Shown: positions 1 to 7,010, counted from the first letter of the stretch. The stretch: DNA of 21,729 nucleotides from an uncultured Flavobacterium sp. (GCF_946479975.1 NZ_CAMLIX010000060.1:1-21729); one strand, 5' to 3'. Translations and numbers: made by a program. Notes: generated from the sequence alone by a model not told the origin.

Positions 1-1
1 A

Positions 2-349
2 GCTTTTGATTACAAATTTAGCGAAAAAGCTAATTTGAGAATTGGATTTCCTGATTCTAAAATTACCTATTCGAACAATGAAAGAAATGAATTTAAGCTA
101 ACGAACAGCTTTAACGGAAATTTTTATCATCTAGATAAATCAGGTGAGACCGAAAAAGCAGTTTTATCGCAAATGACGTCGGCATTTGAATACGAGCGAA
201 ACGTGACCCGTAATTGGTTTTTGAATTTTAAAGCAGGTTACGATTTTGATAAGAAATATAAATTATTAGACAGTGACAACCATCAACTATACAATTACAA
301 TACAGGAAATGGTTACGTGTTGGGAATAGGGATCAAATACAAACAATAA
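2..349 (+). CDS. Outer-membrane beta-barrel protein, C-terminal fragment (DUF6268-like)
   Basis: The reading frame is open from the left edge, so the start lies outside the window and only about the last 115 residues are present. The visible part has alternating polar and aromatic/hydrophobic residues typical of transmembrane beta-strands, and it ends in GIGIKYKQ, compatible with a final barrel strand. It looks most like the DUF6268 family of Bacteroidota outer-membrane barrels, but I place it in that family from general resemblance only. A TTG codon at 35 could be mistaken for a start; the frame continues upstream of it. The stop is only 17 bases before the Kelch lipoprotein gene, so the two are probably co-transcribed. 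Confident: partial beta-rich envelope protein. Less sure: exact family. Confidence 0.6.
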   Translation, partial: AFDYKFSEKANLRIGFPDSKITYSNNERNEFKLTNSFNGNFYHLDKSGETEKAVLSQMTSAFEYERNVTRNWFLNFKAGYDFDKKYKLLDSDNHQLYNYNTGNGYVLGIGIKYKQ

Positions 350-366
350 ATAAAATTAAATACACT

Positions 367-1371
367 ATGATTAATCTAAAAAAAGGAATTTTATTCACAG
401 CGCTTTTTTCGAGCCTTTTTTTTATAAGCTGCAGTAATGATGAAGATGATGAATTAATGGGAAACTGGATTAAAAAATCTGCTTTTGACGGTCCGGCAAG
501 ATCTAGTGCAACAAGTTTCGTTATTGGAGATTTTGCCTACGTGGTTGGAGGTTATACAGGAGATGTATATTTAAAAGATTTATGGATTTACAATTCAACT
601 GGCGACTATTGGGAACAAAAAGCTGATATTATAGGTGTAGGACGAAGTTCTGCTTCTAGTTTTGCCTTAAATGAAAAAGGATATGTTGGTCTAGGTTACG
701 ATGGAACAAATAAACTAAAAGATTTTTATCAATACGACCCTGCCAGCAACAGCTGGACACAAAAAGCTGATTTTGCAGGAACAGGCCGTTATGCTGCCGT
801 AGGTTTTCAAGTTGGAGGTAAAGCGTATTTTGGTACTGGTTATGATGGAAATTACTTGAAAGATTTTTATCAATATGATGATCAAGCCAATTCGTGGACA
901 TTGGTAAATGGTTTCAGCGGTAACAAAAGACGTAATGCGACCGTTTTTGTAGTTGCAGATAAGGCGTATTTAGTAACGGGTGTAAACAACGGTGTGTATC
1001 AAGAAGATTTCTGGGAATTTGATCCTGCAGCTGATACTTGGACAAGAAAAAGAGATATCGATAAAGATACAGACGACGATTACTCATACAACGATGATTA
1101 TGCAATTGTACGTTCTAATGCTTCTAGTTTTTCTATGAATGGATTGGGATATGTTGTGGGTGGAGAAAATGTAAAAACAATTTGGGAATACAATCCTACA
1201 ACTGATTTATGGGAAGAAAGGACGCCGATGGAAGGTGCGTCTAGAACCGATGCAGTTGCTTTTGCAATAAACAATAGAGGTTATTATATGTTAGGTCGAA
1301 TTGGTTCTACTTATTTTGATGATGCTTGGGAATTTAGACCATTAGAAGAGCAGAGTGATGATGACAATTAA
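367..1371 (+). CDS. Kelch-repeat lipoprotein, six-bladed beta-propeller
   Basis: The N-terminus is a lipoprotein signal: two lysines, a hydrophobic stretch, then a lipobox (FFISC) with Cys22 as the predicted lipidated residue, followed by an acidic SNDEDDE segment that may favour export to the cell surface in Bacteroidota. The rest is six Kelch blades beginning near residues 45, 93, 141, 189, 249 and 293. Each has an Arg-Ser/Ala-rich start, a hydrophobic-Gly-Gly or Gly-x-Gly turn, an aromatic-Tyr pair and a Trp near the end. The first three blades are almost exactly 48 residues apart. Blade 4 carries an aspartate-rich insert (about 230-245). Six blades would close a propeller without other domains. 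The role is probably binding of a protein or glycan at the cell surface; the ligand is unknown. It is followed by, and slightly overlaps, the DUF4907 gene. Confidence 0.85.
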   Translation: MINLKKGILFTALFSSLFFISCSNDEDDELMGNWIKKSAFDGPARSSATSFVIGDFAYVVGGYTGDVYLKDLWIYNSTGDYWEQKADIIGVGRSSASSFALNEKGYVGLGYDGTNKLKDFYQYDPASNSWTQKADFAGTGRYAAVGFQVGGKAYFGTGYDGNYLKDFYQYDDQANSWTLVNGFSGNKRRNATVFVVADKAYLVTGVNNGVYQEDFWEFDPAADTWTRKRDIDKDTDDDYSYNDDYAIVRSNASSFSMNGLGYVVGGENVKTIWEYNPTTDLWEERTPMEGASRTDAVAFAINNRGYYMLGRIGSTYFDDAWEFRPLEEQSDDDN

Positions 1372-1693
1372 GAACACAAAACACTTCTGGACCAACATCC
1401 AGAAGTGTTTGATACTTTTTGTATTGCTTTTGTCTTTTATTTCCTGTACCAAAAAGAAGGACTCTTTAACAGCCACTGCTTTTAAAACAAATTCAGGATG
1501 GGGTTATACAATTGCTTTCAAAGAGAAAATTTTCATTAAACAAACTATTATTCCGGCCATAAGCGAAAACAAAAGTTTTGCGACAGAAAGCGATGCCAAA
1601 AAAGTAGGCGAACTGGTAAAAGCAAAACTCAAACACCGCTTATCTCCAGGGGTAACGAAAAAAGATTTAATTTTATTAAAAATAAAATTATAA
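1358..1693 (+). CDS. DUF4907 family lipoprotein
   Basis: This small exported protein of about 111 residues has a signal peptide ending in the lipobox LSFISC, followed by lysines. The mature part carries the features I associate with DUF4907: a GWGYTI segment, an IKQTIIPAI segment, a FATESDAKKVGELV segment and a C-terminal SPGVTKKDL segment. The family is of unknown function. The start is ambiguous: GTG at 1355, ATG at 1358 and ATG at 1361 are consecutive codons in frame, and a purine-rich AGAAGAG lies just upstream at 1344-1350. The gene overlaps the end of the Kelch gene, and its stop is immediately followed by the kinase ATG at 1694, so translation is probably coupled on both sides. A 12-base inverted repeat at 1379-1410 lies inside its first codons. 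Confidence 0.8.
   Translation: MMTIKNTKHFWTNIQKCLILFVLLLSFISCTKKKDSLTATAFKTNSGWGYTIAFKEKIFIKQTIIPAISENKSFATESDAKKVGELVKAKLKHRLSPGVTKKDLILLKIKL
1379..1410 (+). terminator. Perfect 12-bp hairpin just after the Kelch stop, inside the DUF4907 start region
   Basis: The arms are 1379-1390 and 1399-1410, perfectly complementary, with an 8-base loop (ACCAACAT). The right arm ends in TTT, and a second T5 run follows at 1416-1420 after GATAC. The position, 8 bases after the Kelch stop, suits a partial terminator or an mRNA 3'-end stabiliser. However, it encodes residues about 8-18 of the next protein, and the U-tract is interrupted, so read-through is expected. It may set the ratio of Kelch transcript to downstream DUF4907/kinase transcript. 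Confidence 0.45.
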
Positions 1694-2815
1694 ATGCAGT
1701 TAGATACCTTAAAAAATACCGGATACAACAAAATTCTATTTCATTGTGCAATATGGGTTTTCTTTATTTTAACTTCTTTAATCCAGTTTTACGAAAGTCC
1801 TTTTAAGATGGGAAACGACTTTTATGCCCAATGGATTACAGGGATTGTACTGTTTTATCTGAACTATTTTTATTTGGTTCCATCTTATCTTCTGCAAAAA
1901 AAATATTGGCTGTATTTTATGTTTGCTTTTGGTCTTATTGCCATTTTTATGGTTGTGAGAATAAATTTCTTTATTCCAGAATTTAGACATTTAAGACCCG
2001 AAAATATAATGCCTCCAAGAATGATTCCTCAAGGACCGCATTTTTTTCCGAGAGAAGATCATATGATGATGCCGCAACGAATTGAAATGAGACAGCCGAT
2101 TTTCTTTAAACTTGGCCCTTCTTTTTTCTATATTTTGATTATAACAATTAGCGCGATTATTCGAACATTAACCGAGTTTTATAATAATCAGCAAAATAAA
2201 TTGATTGCCGAAACGCATAGAACAAATACAGAATTGATATACCTGCGCAAACAAACCAATCCGCATTTTTTATTTAATTCTCTAAATAGTATTTATTCTT
2301 TGGCACACAAAAAATCTGATTTGGTCCCTGATGCCATCGTAACCTTATCTGAACTTATGCGCTACATGCTGTATGAGACTGATAATAAAACGGTGGCTTT
2401 AGAAAAAGAGGTCAACTATATTCAGAATTATATTGAATTGCAGAAATTACGATTAAACAACATTGAAGACATTGTAATCAACATTCACGGCGATACGAGA
2501 AATAAATTTATCGAGCCTTTATTATTGATTTCTTTTGTTGAAAATGCTTTTAAATACGGAACAGATTATAAAGGCGCTGCGCACGTAAAAATTAAAATCT
2601 TAATTACAGATTATAATCTTGATTTTTGGATCGAGAATACAATTGAAAATTATGTCAAAGATCCTGAAAACTCAGGAATTGGATTGGTAAATATTCAAAA
2701 TCGTCTTGATTTACTTTATCCTAATGCACACGAACTAACCATTACCCAAGATAACGAATATTACCGAGTTCATTTGAATTTAAAGTTGGACGAAATTAAA
2801 ACCGCAATTCATTAA
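1694..2815 (+). CDS. LytS/YehU-type sensor histidine kinase
   Basis: Integral-membrane sensor kinase of the His_kinase (LytS/YpdA) class. Four predicted transmembrane helices lie at about 13-32, 46-66, 71-92 and 142-160. A short coiled segment leads to the H-box (QTNPHFLFNSLNSI) with phosphoacceptor His191. The HATPase region shows an N-box (LLLISFVENAFKYG, about 277-289) and a G-box (GIGLVNIQNRL, 328-338). The 93-141 loop between helices 3 and 4, predicted periplasmic, is unusually rich in Met, Pro, His and Arg, and may be the sensing element. There is no HAMP or PAS domain. The ATG directly abuts the DUF4907 stop. The likely partner is the LytTR regulator at 3645, one gene downstream, since no other kinase or regulator is nearby. 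Confidence 0.93.
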   Translation: MQLDTLKNTGYNKILFHCAIWVFFILTSLIQFYESPFKMGNDFYAQWITGIVLFYLNYFYLVPSYLLQKKYWLYFMFAFGLIAIFMVVRINFFIPEFRHLRPENIMPPRMIPQGPHFFPREDHMMMPQRIEMRQPIFFKLGPSFFYILIITISAIIRTLTEFYNNQQNKLIAETHRTNTELIYLRKQTNPHFLFNSLNSIYSLAHKKSDLVPDAIVTLSELMRYMLYETDNKTVALEKEVNYIQNYIELQKLRLNNIEDIVINIHGDTRNKFIEPLLLISFVENAFKYGTDYKGAAHVKIKILITDYNLDFWIENTIENYVKDPENSGIGLVNIQNRLDLLYPNAHELTITQDNEYYRVHLNLKLDEIKTAIH

Positions 2816-2828
2816 ATAAAAACTGATT

Positions 2829-3533
2829 ATGGACAGAAAAAAATTCATCAGAAATGGTATTTTGGGCATTGCATCATTGGCAACTGCTTCAAAAATTTTA
2901 GAATCATGTTCTAAAAGCGACAATGAAACCGACTCGACTTCTAGCGACGGAAGCTGTACGGTATCTCCTTCTGAGACAAAAGGGCCATTTCCTATTAAAA
3001 CTCCAAGTCAGCTGGTTTTAGAAAACATTAAGTCTGACCGAGTTGGAATCGCCTTGCTGATTAACTTGAAGATTGAAAACAAAAAGAATAACTGCGAACC
3101 TCTTTCTGGAGTATTAGTTGATGTATGGCATTGCGACAAAGACGGAAATTATTCTGAATACGGCGGTACACAAATGCAGCAAACAGATTATACCTCTGTA
3201 CACTTTTTAAGAGGCAGACAAACCTCTGACACCAACGGAAATGTTTCTTTTATTTCTATTTACCCAGGCTGGTATCAAGGAAGAGCGCCACATGTACATG
3301 TTGAAGTTTTGTCAAGTTCTGGCAGTTCATTATTGGTGACTCAGATTGCTTTTCCAGAAACAATTTCTAGTCAGGTGTATTCGAGTACTAATTATGCTGC
3401 ACACGGACAAGCTGATACTGCAAACACAAAAGACAATATTTTTTCTGACAGCTTAGCCGATGAACTTGCAACGATGACAGGTAATTTAACCGATGGATAT
3501 ACGCTGACGAAAACTATTACCGTAAACGCATAA
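2829..3533 (+). CDS. Exported intradiol ring-cleavage dioxygenase-like lipoprotein
   Basis: Member of the protocatechuate 3,4-dioxygenase/catechol 1,2-dioxygenase fold. The N-terminus (RKKFIRN, hydrophobic stretch, then LESC) resembles a Tat-like signal with Arg-Lys in place of twin Arg, followed by a lipoprotein cysteine at residue 27 and a Ser/Asp-rich linker. The catalytic part begins at the TKGPFPI motif (about 50-56). All expected non-heme Fe(III) ligands are visible: Tyr108 (GNY), Tyr149 (PGWY), His155 and His157 (APHVHVEV), plus Arg152, equivalent to the active-site arginine. At 234 residues it is close to a single beta-type subunit. It may oxidise a catechol-type aromatic outside the cytoplasm; the substrate is unknown. 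It lies 13 bases after the kinase gene and upstream of the response regulator. Confidence 0.88.
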   Translation: MDRKKFIRNGILGIASLATASKILESCSKSDNETDSTSSDGSCTVSPSETKGPFPIKTPSQLVLENIKSDRVGIALLINLKIENKKNNCEPLSGVLVDVWHCDKDGNYSEYGGTQMQQTDYTSVHFLRGRQTSDTNGNVSFISIYPGWYQGRAPHVHVEVLSSSGSSLLVTQIAFPETISSQVYSSTNYAAHGQADTANTKDNIFSDSLADELATMTGNLTDGYTLTKTITVNA

Positions 3534-3546
3534 ATTTTGATTAATA

Positions 3547-3592
3547 GAAACCAGTATTTTATGAAAATTTTACAACTTAATTTACTGGTTTC
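3547..3592. repeat. 10-bp inverted repeat between dioxygenase and LytTR regulator
   Basis: GAAACCAGTA at 3547-3556 is perfectly complementary to TACTGGTTTC at 3583-3592, with a 26-base spacer. It lies 14 bases after the dioxygenase stop and ends just before a -7-like box at 3597. No T-run follows directly, so it is a poor intrinsic terminator. It could be a 3'-end hairpin or a protein-binding dyad upstream of the regulator promoter. Confidence 0.5.
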
Positions 3593-3596
3593 AAAT

Positions 3597-3604
3597 TACT
3601 TTTG
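3597..3604 (+). promoter_or_regulatory. Candidate -7 box for the LytTR regulator gene
   Basis: TACTTTTG matches the Bacteroidota TAnnTTTG -7 consensus and lies 40 bases before the regulator ATG. A clear TTTG -33 element at standard spacing is not seen, so activation by a factor bound at the adjacent dyad (3547-3592) is possible. This is a consensus match only. Confidence 0.4.
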
Positions 3605-3644
3605 AATGCCAAAACAAAACATCGCAATTTAATCCTGAAAAAAA

Positions 3645-4358
3645 ATGAAATGTGTAATTATTGATGACGAACCATTAGCCGTAGAATTACTGCAGGATTT
3701 TGTCAAAAAAGTTGAGTCATTAGAATTGATCAATTCTTTTAACAATGCAATTGATGCCGTTTCTTTTATCAATCAGAATAATGTTGATTTGATTTTTTTG
3801 GATATCCAAATGCCTCATTTTTCTGGAATTGATTTTTTAAATACTATCGAAAAAAAACCTTTGGTAATTTTTACAACCGCCTATTCTGATTATGCAGTTG
3901 AAGGATTTAATCTGGGCGCTGTTGATTATTTGGTCAAACCAATTCCGTTTCATCGTTTTTTAAAAGCGGTCGTAAGAGCACAACAGGTTCTACAGCCAAC
4001 AGCGACTCAAGTAGTTTCTGAAAATGCAAACACTCCAGAAATCGAGCAGGATTTTATGTTTGTAAGAGCTGAATACGAAAATGTAAAATTAAACTTTGCT
4101 GACATTCTTTTTATTGAAGGATTAAAAGATTATGTAAAAATTTACACGACTGACAATAAATTTACGCTGACGTTAATTAGTTTAATCAAATTAGAAAATC
4201 TGCTTTCAAATAAGGGTTTCGCCCGAGTTCACAGATCGTACATCATCAATATAAAACACGTAAAATCTATTCAGAAAAATAAGGTTATAATAAGCGATAA
4301 AAGAATTCCAATCAGCGAAAGCTATAAAAATACTTTCTTCGAAAAAATCAACCTATAG
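3645..4358 (+). CDS. LytTR-family response regulator transcription factor
   Basis: Two-domain cytoplasmic regulator of the LytR/AlgR type. The receiver domain (1-115) has the acidic pair Asp7/Asp8, phosphoacceptor Asp53 (FLDIQMP), Thr77 in the IFTTAY segment, and Lys98 (YLVKPIPF). A linker of about 20 residues leads to the LytTR DNA-binding domain (about 138-235), with the typical EGLKDYVKIYT and FARVHRSYIIN motifs. It is presumed to be phosphorylated by the LytS-type kinase encoded at 1694-2815, from which it is separated by the dioxygenase gene. The 111-base gap upstream contains an inverted repeat and a -7-like box, so it may have its own promoter. Transcription ends at the strong hairpin at 4382. 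Confidence 0.95.
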   Translation: MKCVIIDDEPLAVELLQDFVKKVESLELINSFNNAIDAVSFINQNNVDLIFLDIQMPHFSGIDFLNTIEKKPLVIFTTAYSDYAVEGFNLGAVDYLVKPIPFHRFLKAVVRAQQVLQPTATQVVSENANTPEIEQDFMFVRAEYENVKLNFADILFIEGLKDYVKIYTTDNKFTLTLISLIKLENLLSNKGFARVHRSYIINIKHVKSIQKNKVIISDKRIPISESYKNTFFEKINL

Positions 4359-4381
4359 GTTTAAATTCCAATAAAAAAAAA

Positions 4382-4423
4382 TCCAAATTCCAATGCTTAT
4401 TGAACAATACATTGGAATTTGGA
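4382..4423. terminator. Bidirectional hairpin terminator between convergent genes
   Basis: The 14-bp arms at 4382-4395 (TCCAAATTCCAATG) and 4410-4423 are perfectly complementary, with a 14-base loop. The stem lies between the stop of the LytTR gene and the stop of the convergent gamma-carbonic anhydrase gene. An A9 run precedes it at about 4373-4381, which reads as a U-run on the - strand, so it should terminate best for the - strand gene. The TTGGAATTT core recurs at 4433-4440, again at 4361-4373 in the opposite sense, and at 18141-18177, suggesting a small palindromic repeat family. Confidence 0.75.
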
Positions 4424-4447
4424 ATTTAAAATTTGGAATTTTCTTCT

Positions 4448-4966
4448 CTATTTTTCTTCTTTAAACCAGCTAGAATACATTACATAATTATTTGAAATGC
4501 GTTCAATTTCGCCGGCAAAATTAGATTGATCAATATCTTTTACTTTTTTGGCAGGAACTCCAGCATAAATACTTCCTGACTCCACAACCGTATTTTGGGT
4601 TATAACCGCTCCAGCAGCTACAATCGCATTACTTTCAATTACACAATTATCCATTACAATAGCACCCATTCCTATCAAAACATTATCATGAATAGTACAG
4701 CCGTGAACAATGGCATTATGTCCAATTGAAACATTATTTCCAATTATTGTTGGATGTTTTTGATACGTGCAGTGAATAATCGCTCCGTCTTGAATATTTA
4801 CTTTATTTCCAATTTTAATAAAATGCACATCTCCTCTAATAACGGCATTAAACCAGACGCTACAAGAATCTCCAAAAGTAACATCTCCTACAATTGTAGC
4901 ATTTTCGGCAACATAACAATCCTCTGGAATAAGAGGTGATTTTCCGTTTACAGACTTAATAAGCAT
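4448..4966 (-). CDS. Gamma-carbonic anhydrase family protein (left-handed beta-helix)
   Basis: Cytosolic hexapeptide-repeat protein of 172 residues, the usual length for the YrdA/PaaY/CaiE-like group. Repeated [LIV]-G-x4 type motifs run from about residue 20 to 140, forming a left-handed beta-helix expected to trimerise. The three zinc-site histidines of the gamma class are visible: His65 (IIHCT), His83 (IGHNA) and His88 (IVHGC). The C-terminal segment forms a helix. It could hydrate CO2, but many members with these histidines have no proven activity, so the function is inferred. It lies 11 bases downstream of the PorP/SprF gene on the same strand, suggesting co-transcription without an obvious functional link. 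Confidence 0.9.
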   Translation of the reverse strand: MLIKSVNGKSPLIPEDCYVAENATIVGDVTFGDSCSVWFNAVIRGDVHFIKIGNKVNIQDGAIIHCTYQKHPTIIGNNVSIGHNAIVHGCTIHDNVLIGMGAIVMDNCVIESNAIVAAGAVITQNTVVESGSIYAGVPAKKVKDIDQSNFAGEIERISNNYVMYSSWFKEEK

Positions 4967-4977
4967 AAAAATAAAAT

Positions 4978-5967
4978 TTAATTAACCGCAGGACAATTAC
5001 AATCGTAGCGTTCTTTTTTACAGAATAAATTAATTCCTAAAGTAATTTGATGATAACCGCCAGTGTCAAATTTAACATCTCCCATTACTTGAGAATAGGT
5101 GTAGGCAAACATAAAGTTTTTGAAATTTACGCCAACTATTGGAGTAAAAAATTGTAATTTTTGAGAAGCAACTCCGTTTCCAGAAAGATATTGAGCACCA
5201 TCAAAACCTCTTCTATACGATAAAGCAGCCCAAAGACTTCCAAAATCCATGTTTTTATAGGCTTTTATGTTCAAGTCGATTGTTTTCTCTTTTGTTTTAT
5301 CAAAGTATTGAAAAAGTACAGAAGGTTCCCAAGTAACATTATTTCTTTTTCCAAAAACATATCCAACGCTCAATAAAAACTTGCGCAGATTATCGCTTTC
5401 GTATTCTGTATATAATTCTCTTCTTGTTTCCAATAATCCCTGCACGGTTGCATGCGCATAAAAATCCATAAAGTTGTAAGAAGCACCAATATCCATATTG
5501 AAATAAGAGTCTTTTTGAATAGAACCAAAAACAATCGGATCAAAAGTGCCTCCAAATTTGGTTTCATCTAACTGACTCTGAATCAAACCACCGCTAATAC
5601 CAAAAGAAAGCTGATTTAAATCAATTTCATCTCTAGAAAACATAATATGGTGAGCATAAGTCAGTTTAACTCCTTTTTGAGAGTGGTATCCGTTTTTATC
5701 ATTAAAAACAATAATACCCGCGCCAGAACGCTCTCCTACTCTTCCATTAAAACTTAATGTTTGTAAAGATGGCGCATCTTCTTGTCCGAACCATTGCTTT
5801 CTTGCTGTTAGTCTAATTTTGGCGCAATTCGCCGCGCCAGCCATTGAAGGGTGAATTAAGTAATAATTATCTGATAAATAATCTGAATAGACAGGTATTC
5901 CTTCCTGTGAATAAGTATAAAAGGAGGAAATAAGAAAAATTAATAAAACCCTGATTTTAAATTCCAT
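4978..5967 (-). CDS. PorP/SprF family type IX secretion system membrane protein
   Basis: Outer-membrane barrel-like protein of the PorP/SprF family, 329 residues. It has a signal peptide (hydrophobic segment ending near TYSQ), then the family start with a SDYLSDNYYLIHPSMAGAAN-like segment, an RKQWFG motif at about 56-61, and an SFNGRVGERSGAGIIVFND segment. The remainder alternates hydrophobic and polar strands up to a cysteine-containing tail (CKKERYDCNCPAVN). Family members serve type IX secretion or the anchoring of individual T9SS-secreted adhesins, often next to a large adhesin gene. None is in this window, so the partner is unknown. It is divergent from the Nfu gene across a 143-base spacer and upstream of the gamma-carbonic anhydrase gene. 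Confidence 0.92.
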   Translation of the reverse strand: MEFKIRVLLIFLISSFYTYSQEGIPVYSDYLSDNYYLIHPSMAGAANCAKIRLTARKQWFGQEDAPSLQTLSFNGRVGERSGAGIIVFNDKNGYHSQKGVKLTYAHHIMFSRDEIDLNQLSFGISGGLIQSQLDETKFGGTFDPIVFGSIQKDSYFNMDIGASYNFMDFYAHATVQGLLETRRELYTEYESDNLRKFLLSVGYVFGKRNNVTWEPSVLFQYFDKTKEKTIDLNIKAYKNMDFGSLWAALSYRRGFDGAQYLSGNGVASQKLQFFTPIVGVNFKNFMFAYTYSQVMGDVKFDTGGYHQITLGINLFCKKERYDCNCPAVN

Positions 5968-6086
5968 AAAGACAATTTTGTATCTGTATAATTTTCACTC
6001 CTGCAATTTAATACGATTTCTTTGAAAAGAGTCTTAATTATTTCATTAAAAAATCAAATATAGGTATTAGTAGAAAATAACTTTAG

Positions 6087-6094
6087 TAAATTTG
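6087..6094 (+). promoter_or_regulatory. Candidate -7 box for the Nfu gene
   Basis: TAAATTTG fits the Bacteroidota TAnnTTTG -7 element and lies 16 bases before the ATG at 6111. It would give a very short leader, starting near 6101. No convincing TTTG lies at -33. The box is in the spacer shared with the divergent PorP/SprF gene, for which no clear box was found. Confidence 0.5.
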
Positions 6095-6110
6095 CAAAAA
6101 ATATACTACC

Positions 6111-7010
6111 ATGACAAAAATCACTATAAAAGAAACTCAAAATCCAACTATTTTAAAGTTCGAATTTGAAGATTTCATCACTCAAAATCAAAACTTTGAG
6201 TTCAAAAATATAGACGAAGCAGAAGCTTCTCCGCTGGCGCAGCAGTTGTTTTATTTACCGTTTGTTAAGACTGTTTACATTTCTGGAAATTTTATTGCGA
6301 TCGAAAGATACAGCATTGTAGATTGGGATGATGTTAAAGATGCTGTTGCAGAACAAATTAGTGCTTTTGTTGAAAAAGGAGGCGTTATTATTAAAATTGA
6401 CGAAACAAAAACAAAAAAACAACCTATTACAGTATACGGAGAAACTACTCCAAACCCTTCTGCATTGAAATTTGTAGTAAGCAGAATGTTAACTCGTAAT
6501 GCTATAGAATACAAAAACATCGATCAGACTGCTTCTTCTCCATTAGCGCAGGAATTGTTTAAGTTTCCTTATGTGAAGGAAATCTTCATTGATGAAAACT
6601 ACATTTCTGTTACTAAATATGAAATTAATGACTGGTCTGAAATTACTTTAGAATTAAGAACTTTCATTAAACAATTTATTGAAAACGGCGGCACTGTTTT
6701 AGACGAAACTCTAGTTCAAACTGCTAAAAAAGATGATTCTGTAAAAGATGAAGCTTTTGATAAATTGGATGTTACTTCACAACAAATCATTAATATCTTA
6801 GAAGAATATGTAAAACCTGCTGTAGCCGCAGATGGTGGAAATATTGCTTTTGAATCTTACAATGAAGAAGATAAAACGGTAAAAGTACTTTTACAAGGTG
6901 CTTGTAGCGGTTGTCCTTCTTCTACATTTACTTTAAAAAGCGGTATCGAAAACATGCTTAAAAGTATGCTGAATGACGAAGCTATTAAAGTAGAAGCTGT
7001 AAATGCTTAA
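6111..7010 (+). CDS. NifU-family iron-sulfur scaffold protein with duplicated Nfu_N domain
   Basis: Cytosolic Fe-S cluster carrier. The C-terminal NifU domain (about 222-290) contains the cluster-binding motif GACSGCPSS with Cys265 and Cys268. Upstream are two tandem Nfu_N-type domains, about 5-92 and 106-194. They are clearly homologous to each other: both contain the order TPNPS/TQNPT-like start, a KNID segment, an SPLAQ[QE]LF segment, a hydrophobic V[KY]-rich strand and a DW motif. Ordinary Nfu proteins have one Nfu_N copy. This 299-residue arrangement appears to result from internal duplication. It is probably used to hand 4Fe-4S clusters to client enzymes. It is monocistronic, with its own -7 box and a strong terminator. 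Confidence 0.93.
   Translation: MTKITIKETQNPTILKFEFEDFITQNQNFEFKNIDEAEASPLAQQLFYLPFVKTVYISGNFIAIERYSIVDWDDVKDAVAEQISAFVEKGGVIIKIDETKTKKQPITVYGETTPNPSALKFVVSRMLTRNAIEYKNIDQTASSPLAQELFKFPYVKEIFIDENYISVTKYEINDWSEITLELRTFIKQFIENGGTVLDETLVQTAKKDDSVKDEAFDKLDVTSQQIINILEEYVKPAVAADGGNIAFESYNEEDKTVKVLLQGACSGCPSSTFTLKSGIENMLKSMLNDEAIKVEAVNA

Noticed and set aside
480..1340. Kelch repeats considered as a tandem DNA repeat or CRISPR-like array
   Set aside because: Similarity is at protein level with diverged codons. There are no identical repeats separated by unique spacers.
1504..1731. Open frame of 75 codons on the - strand
   Set aside because: Overlaps both the DUF4907 and kinase starts antisense, and encodes no recognisable motif.
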